A stretch of DNA of 35,333 nt from an uncultured Roseburia sp. (GTDB taxonomy: Bacteria > Bacillota > Clostridia > Lachnospirales > Lachnospiraceae): positions 1-35,333 of the forward strand of contig CAKQXQ010000024.1 in assembly GCA_934292805.1 (NCBI GenBank), written 5' to 3'. Position 1 is the stretch's first letter; the number at the start of each line of letters is the position of its first letter. Of this stretch, positions 16,071-24,544 are shown piece by piece. The notes beneath the pieces are model-generated. The model ran no database searches and had not been told where the DNA came from. It was given only the letters and a program-made list of their open reading frames with translations. A program made the translations under genes and the position numbers.

Positions 16071-16359
16071 AAAGAGCCAAAAAGGGCAGATATTTTTCTG
16101 GCATGAAGCTGAAAAAGTAGGACTGAATAGCCAGAAAAGAACGAAAAGAGCAGACAAAAACCCGGGATGAAGCCGGAGAAGTAGGCCGAAACAGCCAGGA
16201 AAGAACAAAAAGGGCAGACAAAAGCCTGGCATGAAGCCGGAAAAGTAGGCCGAAACAGCCGAGAAAGAGCGAAAAGGGCAGACAAAAGCCTGGCATGAAG
16301 CCGGAAAAGTAGGCCGAAACAGCCAGAAAAGAGCCAAAAAGGGCAGACAATTAGCCAGG
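16071..16359. repeat. 64-bp tandem repeat array, about 4.5 copies
   Basis: Units run 16071-16134, 16135-16198, 16199-16262 and 16263-16326, with a partial fifth copy at 16327-16359. Copies 3 and 4 differ at only 4 of 64 positions, while copy 1 is the most diverged. Each unit contains GGGCAGAC, CCTGGC, ATGAAGCC, AAGTAGGCC and AACAGCC. CCTGGC/GCCAGG and the internal GCC/GGC pairs can nest into a stem-loop in the array transcript. The region has no supported gene. Long reverse-strand frames through it exist only because the unit lacks stop codons in that direction. Confidence 0.93.
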
Positions 16360-16400
16360 AATATAAGAATTAGAAATTTAAGAACGAAGGGATGACAACA

Positions 16401-17270
16401 ATGAAATTAACAGAATTATTAAATCAGGATAAAGTGACGATTTCCTGTGAGCTTTTTCCACCGAAGCAGGGGTCACAGTTGGATAATTATAAACAGATTG
16501 TAAGAGACATGGCTGAGTTAAAACCTGCTTACATGAGTGTTACTTATGGTGCTACAGGTGGAACATCGGATTATACTGTAAAGCTTGCAGAGGAAGTGAG
16601 CAAAAATGGCATTCCGTCATTGGCTCATCTGACTTGTGCATCTTCCACTAAAGAAAAAGTAGCTTCTGTGATCGAAGAATTAAAAGAAGCAGGGATCGAG
16701 AATATTCTTGCTCTTCGTGGAGATATTCCGGCAAATGCAGATTTTCCTTTACCAAATCAGTATAAGCATGCCAGTGAACTGATTGCCGATATTAAGTCAC
16801 AGGGCGATTTTTGTATTGGCGGAGCATGTTATCCGGAAGGACATCCGGAAGCTTCCACTATTTATGAAGATCTGGATCATTTGAAAGAAAAAGTAGATGC
16901 CGGATGCGAATTTCTTACAACACAGATGTTTTTTGACAATAATATTTTATATAATTTCATGTATAAAGCATTGAAAAAAGGAATTGATGTGCCTGTAGTT
17001 GCAGGAATTATGCCTGTTACTAATGCCAGTCAGATCAAACGAATCACATCTTTATCCGGCAATATGGTTCCACCAAGATTTCTTGCAATTGTAGACCGGT
17101 TCGGAAATGACCCGGCAGCAATGCGTCAGGCAGGAATTGCTTATGCGACAGAGCAGATTATTGATCTGATTGCAAACGGCATCAATCATGTGCACATATA
17201 TACTATGAATAAACCGGATGTAGCAGGAGAAATTTTAAATAATCTGTCACATATTTACGTGAGAGAATAG
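16401..17270 (+). CDS. metF: Methylenetetrahydrofolate reductase
   Basis: This FAD enzyme of about 290 residues reduces 5,10-methylene-THF to 5-methyl-THF for methionine synthesis. In acetogenic relatives it also serves the Wood-Ljungdahl methyl branch. Family motifs run in order: ISCELFPPKQ at the N-terminus, MSVTYGATGG, HLTCASST, ILALRGDIP, GGACYPEGHPEA, TTQMFFDN, VPVVAGIMPVT and the C-terminal GINHVHIYTMNKP. An ATG at 16392 opens the frame, but AAGGG (16387-16391) touches it. The ATG at 16401 is 9 nt from that site and gives MKLTELLNQDK. It lies downstream of the tandem repeat array and ends with a strong terminator. Confidence 0.95.
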   Translation: MKLTELLNQDKVTISCELFPPKQGSQLDNYKQIVRDMAELKPAYMSVTYGATGGTSDYTVKLAEEVSKNGIPSLAHLTCASSTKEKVASVIEELKEAGIENILALRGDIPANADFPLPNQYKHASELIADIKSQGDFCIGGACYPEGHPEASTIYEDLDHLKEKVDAGCEFLTTQMFFDNNILYNFMYKALKKGIDVPVVAGIMPVTNASQIKRITSLSGNMVPPRFLAIVDRFGNDPAAMRQAGIAYATEQIIDLIANGINHVHIYTMNKPDVAGEILNNLSHIYVRE

Positions 17271-17282
17271 ATTGGAAAGATT

Positions 17283-17313
17283 AGAGTCAGTCGAAAGGCT
17301 GGCTCTTTTTTTT
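17283..17313 (+). terminator. Rho-independent terminator of metF
   Basis: A 10-bp stem (17283-17292 with 17297-17306, including G-U pairs) is capped by a GAAA tetraloop and followed by 7 T. It starts 12 bp after the metF stop codon. Confidence 0.95.
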
Positions 17314-17316
17314 GTG

Positions 17317-17347
17317 TGACCGCCATGTGACTGTCAGTTTTTATAAT
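17317..17347 (+). promoter_or_regulatory. SARP-type activator site and promoter of the TasA/VWA operon
   Basis: Heptamers TGACCGC (17317-17323) and TGACTGT (17328-17334) form a direct repeat with an 11-bp period. A perfect TATAAT (17342-17347) follows 7 bp later. No TTGACA-like -35 is present, as expected for an activator-dependent promoter. The same layout occurs at 24542-24572. The likely activator is the BTAD regulator encoded at 19498. Confidence 0.7.
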
Positions 17348-17394
17348 ACACTGTAGCATGAAAGGTGCAAATATGAAAAATGGAGGAGAGTGCA

Positions 17395-18930
17395 GTGAGA
17401 AAAAAGTACGGGCTTTTGACCATTCTGGTTATTTTGCTTTTTTCAGCGGCTGCAGGAGTAACGCTTGCAGCACGAAGCATTACAAGTGAGAAAGCATCTC
17501 TTGGCATTTCTATACGGAATGTCGGTGTACAGGTATTTGAAGAAAATGGTTTCCTGCATGAGGCAGATCCTTTGTGGGGAAACAGTTCCTTGCAGGAGAA
17601 TAGCAAAGGCGAAAAAAATTCAACAGGAAAAGATCATATAGTGCCGGGAAGCATCATCAGACTTGGGCGTTATGTAAGAAATACGGAAAAGAATGGCTAT
17701 GATGTATATGTCAGAGTCGTGATTGACAAAAAGTGGACAAAAAAGGATGGAGCAGATGTCCACCAGGGGGAAGCTGATATATTGTATACAAGCTCTGGAA
17801 AATCACAGACCAGGAAAGGAAATACAGGCAAAGAGGAAAGGCAGCCAAATATAGGAAAAGGAAATAGGCCAAAAGATACAGGGAAGGACGACTGGCAGGA
17901 ATTAAAAGAAGGTCAGACAGTAAATGGCTGGATGATCACGCATGCTGACGATGAGCAGATTACAATGTACTATACCAAACCGTTGGCACCAAATGAAAAC
18001 ACAACAGATTTTCTTTCCGGAATTGAGTTTGATCGGCAAATGGGAGCAGATTTTGCTGATGCAGAATATGAACTAAGCTATCAGGTAACAGCGGTACAGG
18101 CAGAAAACAGTGAGGCAGCAATTGCTGCAGAACTCGGAGTATTTGCAGAGTTTGCACCGGATGGAACGATGATCGCAGTGAACGAAACCGGAAAAGGCAG
18201 CACATCGGCTAATGATAAAATGGGAGCAAAGATACAGACCGTAACGCTTACAAAGGATGATTTGCTTGCATATGACAGAGATGACAAGGAATCAGAAAAA
18301 GCATTTTTAAATATGGCACCGGGAGATGAGAGAACAGTTTCAGTTGAGATTGTGAACCAAAATCGTCATAATGCATGGTTTTATATATCGGAGAAGACGA
18401 TGAATGAACTGGAAGAGATTGGAAAATCTTATGGTGGAGCATACGACTTTAGTGTGCGGGCAGGAAAAAATGTAAGTGACAGTAATGAGATTTTTCGAAA
18501 ATCAGCCGGAGGATACAATACAAATCTGGAAGCGGATAAGAAGGGACTATCAGAGATCACAGAACTTGAAAATTATAAATATATCGCAAAACTTGCACCG
18601 GAGGAGAGAGTCAATATTTACATTTCACTTGCATTGGATGGAGAAGGTATGGACAGCAATGAGAAGGTGGACTATTCCAATGCCAATGGTTTATTAGAAC
18701 TTTTATTCGGAGCCTATTATGAGGAAGATGGAAAAGCTGTGACGGTGACAGAACATAAGGAAGCACCAAAGACAGAGGTGATCACTAAGATGATAGAACC
18801 GGTTGTAAAAGCAGTCCAGTCAGTAAAAACAGGTGATCTGCCGGCTGCGGGAAAAGCAGTCGGACTGCTTGTGGCGGGAGGAATTTGTGTTTTGCTTGGT
18901 TTTAGAAAAAGAAAGGAAAGACCAGAATGA
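17395..18930 (+). CDS. Large TasA/camelysin-like surface protein with a sortase-type C-terminus
   Basis: A hydrophobic N-terminal signal segment (LLTILVILLFSAAAGVTLAA) is followed by SEKASLGISIRNVGVQV, the pattern of SipW-dependent fibre proteins. The core motif PGSIIRLGRYVRN then YVRVVID parallels the two smaller paralogues at 23421 and 24626. A Gly/Lys-rich low-complexity insert occupies roughly residues 125-165. The C-terminus has VKTGDLPAAG, a hydrophobic helix (VGLLVAGGICVLLGF) and the basic tail RKRKE, a sorting signal. The start is taken as GTG at 17395, 6 nt after GGAGGAG. The ATG at 17380 overlaps that ribosome site. It probably forms or anchors a surface fibre. The stop overlaps the next gene by ATGA. 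Confidence 0.75.
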   Translation: MRKKYGLLTILVILLFSAAAGVTLAARSITSEKASLGISIRNVGVQVFEENGFLHEADPLWGNSSLQENSKGEKNSTGKDHIVPGSIIRLGRYVRNTEKNGYDVYVRVVIDKKWTKKDGADVHQGEADILYTSSGKSQTRKGNTGKEERQPNIGKGNRPKDTGKDDWQELKEGQTVNGWMITHADDEQITMYYTKPLAPNENTTDFLSGIEFDRQMGADFADAEYELSYQVTAVQAENSEAAIAAELGVFAEFAPDGTMIAVNETGKGSTSANDKMGAKIQTVTLTKDDLLAYDRDDKESEKAFLNMAPGDERTVSVEIVNQNRHNAWFYISEKTMNELEEIGKSYGGAYDFSVRAGKNVSDSNEIFRKSAGGYNTNLEADKKGLSEITELENYKYIAKLAPEERVNIYISLALDGEGMDSNEKVDYSNANGLLELLFGAYYEEDGKAVTVTEHKEAPKTEVITKMIEPVVKAVQSVKTGDLPAAGKAVGLLVAGGICVLLGFRKRKERPE

Positions 18931-19433
18931 AAAACAAAGTAAAAAAATGGTTGGAAGGTTTTGGATTATTGCTTCTTCTGTGTGTAATATGTGGGCAGAC
19001 AATACCAGTGTTTGCAAAAGAAGAAAGAACATATACCGTTACGATCCGGTCTGGCAATGCAGGAAGCTTTACAGAACAGGAAGAACTGGATGATATGGAA
19101 AATGTAGAGTGCACTGCAAATTATATAAAAATTACAGTAGAGAAAGGAAAAACCGTGAAAGAAGCAACCGGTGATTTCTGGCAAAATGATACAGAACTCA
19201 ATGAGTGGTGTAAACAAAATATTGCTACGAACGATAGCAAAGACCGGAAGTATGCAGTGAAAGATTTTGATGAAAAGAAGGAGATCATAACAACGCCTGT
19301 GAAAAGGAATACAGAGTATATCGTTGATTATGCAAGGGTGATCGAGGAAAACAATCCCAAGCTCACAGTAACAAAAGAAGATGAAAAGTGGTGGGAGATT
19401 TTTTTACATTATTTTCCTTTTTCGACCAGATGA
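18927..19433 (+). CDS. Small secreted protein of unknown function
   Basis: The protein has 168 residues, with a basic N-terminus, a hydrophobic signal segment (GFGLLLLLCVICGQTIPVFA) and a cleavage site around VFAKEE. The mature part is highly charged (Lys/Glu-rich), begins with a beta-like stretch, RTYTVTIRSGNAGSF, and ends with WWEIFLHYFPFSTR. It has no anchor motif and no second transmembrane helix. I do not recognise the family. It overlaps the preceding TasA-like gene by 4 bp, so it is translationally coupled to it and probably works with that surface protein, for example as an assembly or minor component. Confidence 0.75.
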   Translation: MKNKVKKWLEGFGLLLLLCVICGQTIPVFAKEERTYTVTIRSGNAGSFTEQEELDDMENVECTANYIKITVEKGKTVKEATGDFWQNDTELNEWCKQNIATNDSKDRKYAVKDFDEKKEIITTPVKRNTEYIVDYARVIEENNPKLTVTKEDEKWWEIFLHYFPFSTR

Positions 19434-19497
19434 ATCAGGCAGGTGCATGTTAGAATAATGCGGCATCAGAAAACAGAGGAAATCCGGAGGACGCTAT

Positions 19498-20688
19498 ATG
19501 CTTACAGTGTATACATTGGGACGGTTCTGTATCACAGATGGAAACCACAGTCTGGATGAAGATGAGATCCATTCTGCAAAATTATGTAATTTACTTACTT
19601 ATCTGATGATGCATAGAAACCGGACACTTACGATGGATGAGATCGCAGCGGCTCTCTGGCAGGAGGAAGAGACAAAAAATCCTGCCGGTGCACTGAAAAA
19701 CCTGATGTACCGTCTGAGAAAATTATTAAAAGATACTTTTGGGGAGATAGAGTTTATAAAAACAAGTGCGGATGCATATTGCTGGAATCCGCAGATAAAG
19801 CTTTGGATCGATGCAAAACAGATTGAAAATCTGTGGTCTTTGATCAGAAAAGATAAGTTTTCGGGTCAGGAAAGAAGAGCTTTCCTCGAGCAGGCCATTA
19901 ATCTGTATCAGGGTGCATTTATGCCACAGCTTTCAGAAATACACTGGGTTTTTGTGTCAGATGCATATTATCGTTCAATTTTTCACTCTACCGTGATTCT
20001 TCTTGCAGAGCAATATCAGACAGAAAAACAATATGAAGAAATGGAGCATCTGTGTGAAAGAGCTTTACAATATGAGCCGGAGGAGGAAGAAATCTATTAT
20101 GAGCTGATATTGGCACGATATTATCAGGGAAAAGTAAAACTGGCATGGAAAACCTATGAGGATGCCTGCAGGATTCTAAAAGACGAAGTAGGTGTTGCAG
20201 ATCCGGAGAAGCTTAAGTTAGCACATAAGGAACTTTTAAATGCGAGAAAAGGAAGAATGGCAGATGATATCGAGGCAGTAGAGCATGGAATGGCAGAGAA
20301 GAAAAATGGTGGGGTATTCTGGTGCGGATACTCTGTATTCAGGGAAATATATCGTTTTGAAACACGCAAGAGGAAAAATGGCGGCGAAATGGAACAGATG
20401 CTACTTTTGACAGTCAGACCCGGCGATAAAAAAGAGCCGGATTGGGATACCATAGATGAATATCGTGTGAGAAAAGCAATGGATCATCTGGAAAGCTCAT
20501 TACGGAAAGTATTAAATTCGGGAGATGCAGTATCAAGATACAGTGACTCGCAATATGTGATCCTTCTTCCACAGCGCACGAAAGAGGCAGGCAGAAATGT
20601 TGCCGGAAATATTATAAATCATTATTACGGTGAATATCCGGGAGATCAGAATATTTCCATATGTGCTGACTTGAAGGATGTGAAATAA
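19498..20688 (+). CDS. BTAD (SARP-like) transcriptional regulator with a degenerate GGDEF-like tail
   Basis: The protein has 396 residues. Residues 1-100 form an OmpR-like winged helix (LTVYTLGRFCI at the start, then LTMDEIAAALW, NLMYRLRKLL, YCWNPQ). Residues 105-245 are a bacterial transcriptional activation domain of TPR-like helices (FLEQAINLYQGAFMP, ERALQYEPEEEEIYYELI, AWKTYEDACRILKDEVG). Residues 300-385 resemble a diguanylate cyclase fold, but the signature position reads RYSDSQYVILLP instead of RYGGDEFVVLLP, so catalysis is not expected. SARP proteins bind heptamer direct repeats overlapping the -35. Two such sites flank this locus (17317, 24542), making it the probable local activator. 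GGAGG at 19486-19490 supports the start. Confidence 0.85.
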   Translation: MLTVYTLGRFCITDGNHSLDEDEIHSAKLCNLLTYLMMHRNRTLTMDEIAAALWQEEETKNPAGALKNLMYRLRKLLKDTFGEIEFIKTSADAYCWNPQIKLWIDAKQIENLWSLIRKDKFSGQERRAFLEQAINLYQGAFMPQLSEIHWVFVSDAYYRSIFHSTVILLAEQYQTEKQYEEMEHLCERALQYEPEEEEIYYELILARYYQGKVKLAWKTYEDACRILKDEVGVADPEKLKLAHKELLNARKGRMADDIEAVEHGMAEKKNGGVFWCGYSVFREIYRFETRKRKNGGEMEQMLLLTVRPGDKKEPDWDTIDEYRVRKAMDHLESSLRKVLNSGDAVSRYSDSQYVILLPQRTKEAGRNVAGNIINHYYGEYPGDQNISICADLKDVK

Positions 20689-20730
20689 AGTGATGATTTC
20701 AAAACTATGACGGATAAGGAGCAGGAAAAA

Positions 20731-23406
20731 ATGAGACAAAGAAAAAATAAAAAAAGGATTGCAGCATTTGTTCTTAGTGCAGCTCTTCTTATATCCGGGG
20801 TGACGATCACCGGTGCGATGGATCCGGAAACGACGGGATTTGAATCGATGACACAGGACGAGACAGAGAATATGAAAGAAAATACAAATGGGGATGTCAC
20901 TGATACAGAGACAACAGAAAGTATACAGGATACAGAAGCCACAGATGAAGGAGACAATATTAAAGATACAGAAAAAAACGAGACTACAGAAATACCGGAA
21001 AGCCCGGAAGAAAACGTGACAACAGAAACACCTGAAAATACAGAAAAAGCTGAGGGCACAGAAATACCAGAAAACACAGAAAAAACCGAAACCACAGAAA
21101 CACCAGAAGACACAGAAGAAACTGAGACCACAGAAATACCGGAAGATACACAAGAATCCGGGAATACGAAAGAAGAATTTATCCCGGATATAGAACTGGC
21201 AGCATTTTTCGAACCGGAGAGAACACTTGGGGATAATCTTGAATATGAAAAAACAGCACATCTTACTAATTGGGATAACAGAGAGTACGAAATTTCAATC
21301 ACAGCAGACTCGCTGGCATCTTCCGAAACAACAGTCACGAAAAAGCAGACGATTGATGTCATGATGGTTTTTGACTTGTCCGGTTCTATGAACCAGGCAA
21401 TGACTGGACAGAACCGGTTGCAGGATATCGGTTATTACAGCAGTGTGGAAGGGCAGATGGATCAGGAAAAAACCTATTATGTTGATACGTATCAGAACAG
21501 CTGGTATGGCGGCAGTGTCAGTACCGGTATGGCAAATTCTCCGATCAGCAAGATCGCTTATGCGAAATATCCGGTCAGATATCTGGATGAAAGCTGGCAG
21601 AAGTATATTAACGGACAATGGAAAGTAGTTTCAGAAAATGATGTGATCGCAACGTGGGATTCCAGACTTACGGCTTTAAAAGATGCAGCCAGTGCTTTTG
21701 TAGTGGGTGTCAGTCGCGATTCGGCGGACAGCAAGGTAGGTCTTGCTGCTTTTTATGGGAAAACAGTCAGAAATGAATATGTTACAGTAGGAGAACTTAA
21801 GAAAAACCTGAATGCATCGGAAAATGAACAACTGATACGTTCTATCGCAGAACTATATGCAGATGGCGGTACTTCTCCTCAAAAAGGACTGGAAATTGCA
21901 GGATCACAGTTTGAAAATGCTGCAGACGAAAATAAAAAATATGTTATTTTATTTTCCGATGGAGAGCCATCCGAGAACGACGATGCGATTCAGACCGAGA
22001 GACAGGCAGAAATTTTAAAAAATGCAGGTTATACGGTGATCACAGTCGGACTTGGCCTTACAAAAGATACAGCGGACTGGCTGAAGAATAAGATTGCTTC
22101 AGAAAAATATGCATACACAGCAACCAGTGCATCTGAGCTGAAAAAGATTTTTGAAGATATCCAGCAGACGATCACGCAGTCATGTTCCTTGTATGATGTG
22201 ACGGTGCAGGATGTGATCGACAGCAGATTTGAGATTACTGCAAATGAGAAGGAAAGACTTGTCTCACAGGGGGCTGTCATAACAGAGAATGACGACGGAA
22301 CGACGACTGTTTCCTGGAGCGGACAGGAGATTAAAGCAAAAGAAGATCAAAACCATGGATGGAGCCGGACAATTCATGTAAAAGCGAAAGACGATTTCAT
22401 CGGTGGCAATAATATTGCAACCAATATAGCGGATGCATCCGAAATCCGGCAGGATGGACAAAAAGTATCTTTACAGCAGCCGATTGTCAATGTGAAGATG
22501 AATTTTAATCTTACAGATACGCAGAGTACCATTTTTCTTGGAGAGACGATTGAGAAATATTTTAACAATGCACAGAGTGAGCTGAAAAATAGTAAAACGG
22601 ATACAGAGCTTATTTTTTACAGGGATGAAGCCTGCACGAAAGAGCTTTCGTCTGAAGAGTTAGAGGCTGAAAAGCCAAAAGATGGGACACATTATTATGT
22701 AAAAGGCAGATTGCCAGCAGAAGCATCGAAAGAGGAGGCAAAGAAAAATTCGACAATAGATGGGATCGTGTATGAAAATGATACGGCCGGTGTCTGGGCA
22801 ATTCCAAAAGATGGAAAAGCATATGCAGCTATTTATGATGTTTCTGTTGAGACCGGAAATCTCACGATCATGAAGAAAATAAATAAAAATGCGATTCGAA
22901 AAGACGAAGGAGATCCGGTTTTTACATTTAAAATCACAAATGAATCGACTGGAACGGTGTATTATAAGACATTACGGTTTGACGGGAACGAAGATTCCAT
23001 GAAAGAAGGGGTGTTCGATACAGCAGAAAAAACGACTCTTAGCGGACTCCCACAGGGAATATACCGCATTGAAGAGTTAAAAACAATGGGATTTTCCATA
23101 AAGGATTATGCCATTGGAGAAGAAACGAATTGTGACAGTTTTGCTTCAGGGGATTATGTTAAGACCGCGATTGGACTGTGTGCAGGCGAAAATACAGACT
23201 GGAACAGCACAGAAGGATTCACAAGTGAACCGGATGATGGTCATCTGTTAAAAAATTGTGCCAAAGTCATTGTAAGAAATAAAAAAACACGTTCTTCCGG
23301 AAAATTGACAGATACAGATGTTGTAAAAAATCATTTTGTACTGGGATCTCCGGTGGAAAAGAAACCGGATGCAGACAATGATTGCAATACAGTTGTATGG
23401 AAGTAA
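20731..23406 (+). CDS. VWA-domain surface adhesin with Thr/Glu/Pro repeats
   Basis: The protein has 891 residues from the ATG at 20731. AAGGAG at 20716-20721 fits that start, whereas the ATG at 20707 has none. A signal segment (IAAFVLSAALLISGVTITGA) precedes a stalk of PENTEK/TTEIPE-type repeats (about residues 40-145). A von Willebrand A domain follows, with a complete MIDAS: FDLSGSM (215-220), DGGTSP and LFSDGEP. The C-terminal half looks beta-rich and includes a CnaB/SpaA-like module (NLTIMKKINKNA ... LSGLPQGIYRIEELKTMGF). VWA-CnaB proteins often act as pilus-tip adhesins. No sorting signal is seen at the C-terminus (NDCNTVVWK), so attachment must be non-covalent or through partners. Confidence 0.85.
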   Translation: MRQRKNKKRIAAFVLSAALLISGVTITGAMDPETTGFESMTQDETENMKENTNGDVTDTETTESIQDTEATDEGDNIKDTEKNETTEIPESPEENVTTETPENTEKAEGTEIPENTEKTETTETPEDTEETETTEIPEDTQESGNTKEEFIPDIELAAFFEPERTLGDNLEYEKTAHLTNWDNREYEISITADSLASSETTVTKKQTIDVMMVFDLSGSMNQAMTGQNRLQDIGYYSSVEGQMDQEKTYYVDTYQNSWYGGSVSTGMANSPISKIAYAKYPVRYLDESWQKYINGQWKVVSENDVIATWDSRLTALKDAASAFVVGVSRDSADSKVGLAAFYGKTVRNEYVTVGELKKNLNASENEQLIRSIAELYADGGTSPQKGLEIAGSQFENAADENKKYVILFSDGEPSENDDAIQTERQAEILKNAGYTVITVGLGLTKDTADWLKNKIASEKYAYTATSASELKKIFEDIQQTITQSCSLYDVTVQDVIDSRFEITANEKERLVSQGAVITENDDGTTTVSWSGQEIKAKEDQNHGWSRTIHVKAKDDFIGGNNIATNIADASEIRQDGQKVSLQQPIVNVKMNFNLTDTQSTIFLGETIEKYFNNAQSELKNSKTDTELIFYRDEACTKELSSEELEAEKPKDGTHYYVKGRLPAEASKEEAKKNSTIDGIVYENDTAGVWAIPKDGKAYAAIYDVSVETGNLTIMKKINKNAIRKDEGDPVFTFKITNESTGTVYYKTLRFDGNEDSMKEGVFDTAEKTTLSGLPQGIYRIEELKTMGFSIKDYAIGEETNCDSFASGDYVKTAIGLCAGENTDWNSTEGFTSEPDDGHLLKNCAKVIVRNKKTRSSGKLTDTDVVKNHFVLGSPVEKKPDADNDCNTVVWK

Positions 23407-23420
23407 GAAAGGAGGAGAAG

Positions 23421-24029
23421 ATGGATAGAATGTGGAAAATACAAAGAATTGCAGCCGCAGCTGCGGTTTTGTTGCTTGGGATTACAGGAACTGCAGCTAC
23501 TTTTGCAAGTGTGACAGCTGTGAGTGATTCCGTAGTGAACAGTTTTGTGGCAGGGGAAGTTAAGACGGTGATCGAGGAAGAACCAGATGGCATCATAGAG
23601 AAAAATCAGGTGATCAAAAAGAACCCGGCAGTGCACAATGAAGGGAAATCCAATGCATTTGTCAGGGCAAGAGTCACAAAATCTCCGGCAGATGATTCTC
23701 TGATAGAGCTTCTTTATGGTTCCTGGACGAATGGAACATTTCAGTCAGGCGGTACGACTTTACAGGTATTGGATCATGGCATGTATGATCCGGATGGGGA
23801 TGGAATTGGCTGGTATAAAGCAGATGACGACTGGTATTATTACAGTGTGCCGATCGCACCGGGAGAGTCGACGGAGACGTTATTTGATGCTGTAAAAATC
23901 GGTGATGTAAGTGGAGATTTTGATATAACAGTTTATCAGGAATCTGTTTTTTCCGGATCCAACGAAGCAGGAAAAACGGTTCCGTTGGAAGAGATTATTT
24001 CTTTTTTTGATGCGGTAGACGGCCGATAA
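23421..24029 (+). CDS. TasA/camelysin-like fibre protein (SipW-dependent)
   Basis: The protein has 202 residues. The N-terminus has a hydrophobic segment (AAAAAVLLLGITGTAATFA) and then VSDSVVNSFVAGEVKTVIEE, the N-F-x-x-G-x-V pattern that follows the SipW cleavage site in TasA-like proteins. The motif NQVIKKNPAVHNEGKSNAF then VRARV matches its two paralogues in the locus. The start at 23421 is chosen because AAGGAGG ends 5 nt upstream. A longer frame from 23382 would overlap the VWA gene. The C-terminus has no anchor. The gene sits directly before the SipW-type peptidase (14 bp), the usual tasA-sipW arrangement, and probably encodes a fibre subunit or anchoring minor subunit. Confidence 0.82.
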   Translation: MDRMWKIQRIAAAAAVLLLGITGTAATFASVTAVSDSVVNSFVAGEVKTVIEEEPDGIIEKNQVIKKNPAVHNEGKSNAFVRARVTKSPADDSLIELLYGSWTNGTFQSGGTTLQVLDHGMYDPDGDGIGWYKADDDWYYYSVPIAPGESTETLFDAVKIGDVSGDFDITVYQESVFSGSNEAGKTVPLEEIISFFDAVDGR

Positions 24030-24043
24030 GAGGTGTATCAGTT

Positions 24044-24544
24044 GTGAAATTATTAAAAATAATATGTGATTTTTTGTCAATGCTTCTGTTTTTAGTTTTG
24101 GTCGCTCTGGCAGCAATCTTATTACTCCCAAGGCTATCCGGATTGAGACAATATGCTGTCTTAAGCGGAAGCATGGAGCCAGAGATCGGGGTTGGAGCCC
24201 TGGTATATGACAGACCGTTTACAGAGGATACTGTTTTAAGACCCGGTCAGGTCATCACTTATCAGCTGGAGGATGGTACGTTTGTAACACATCGTATTGT
24301 TTCGGTGGATAAGGAGTCTTTTTGTGTGACTACAAAGGGGGATGCAAATAATACGGAAGATGCTGCTCCGGTTGCATTGGATGCGATAGAGGGAGTTTAC
24401 GTTTTTGACATCCCTTTTTTAGGATACTTAACGATTTATGGGAAAACACCACTTGGGATTACCGCTATATCGGTTGTTTTACTTCTTATGATTTTATTTA
24501 ACTATCTGCCGGAGATTTTTTCTTCGGAAAAGCTTGCCGTATGA
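24044..24544 (+). CDS. sipW: SipW-type signal peptidase I
   Basis: This is an ER/archaeal-type signal peptidase of 166 residues. It uses a Ser-His arrangement, not the bacterial Ser-Lys pair: S43 in LSGSMEPEIGVG, H83 in FVTHRIV and D100 in TTKGDANNTED. Transmembrane helices lie near residues 10-28 and 142-160. SipW enzymes process TasA-like fibre precursors, and TasA-like genes lie on both sides. The start is GTG at 24044 with AGAGGTG 8 nt upstream. The TGA stop (24542-24544) is the first three bases of the activator heptamer TGACCGC that controls the next gene. Confidence 0.93.
   Translation: MKLLKIICDFLSMLLFLVLVALAAILLLPRLSGLRQYAVLSGSMEPEIGVGALVYDRPFTEDTVLRPGQVITYQLEDGTFVTHRIVSVDKESFCVTTKGDANNTEDAAPVALDAIEGVYVFDIPFLGYLTIYGKTPLGITAISVVLLLMILFNYLPEIFSSEKLAV

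Noticed and set aside
15797..16350. Long reverse-strand frames (up to 162 codons) rich in Phe/Ser/Leu through the 64-bp repeats
   Set aside because: They exist because the repeat unit has no stops on that strand. The unit is not a multiple of 3, so the frames rotate. There is no ribosome site, and part of the frame is antisense to greA.
16071..16359. CRISPR-like array
   Set aside because: The repeats are directly abutting with no unique spacers, and no cas genes are nearby. This is a plain tandem repeat.
20533..21362. Two long reverse-strand frames (242 and 238 codons) opposite the VWA gene
   Set aside because: They are antisense shadows of the Thr/Glu/Pro repeat stalk, with Cys/Phe- or Ser/Val-rich low-complexity products and no start signals.
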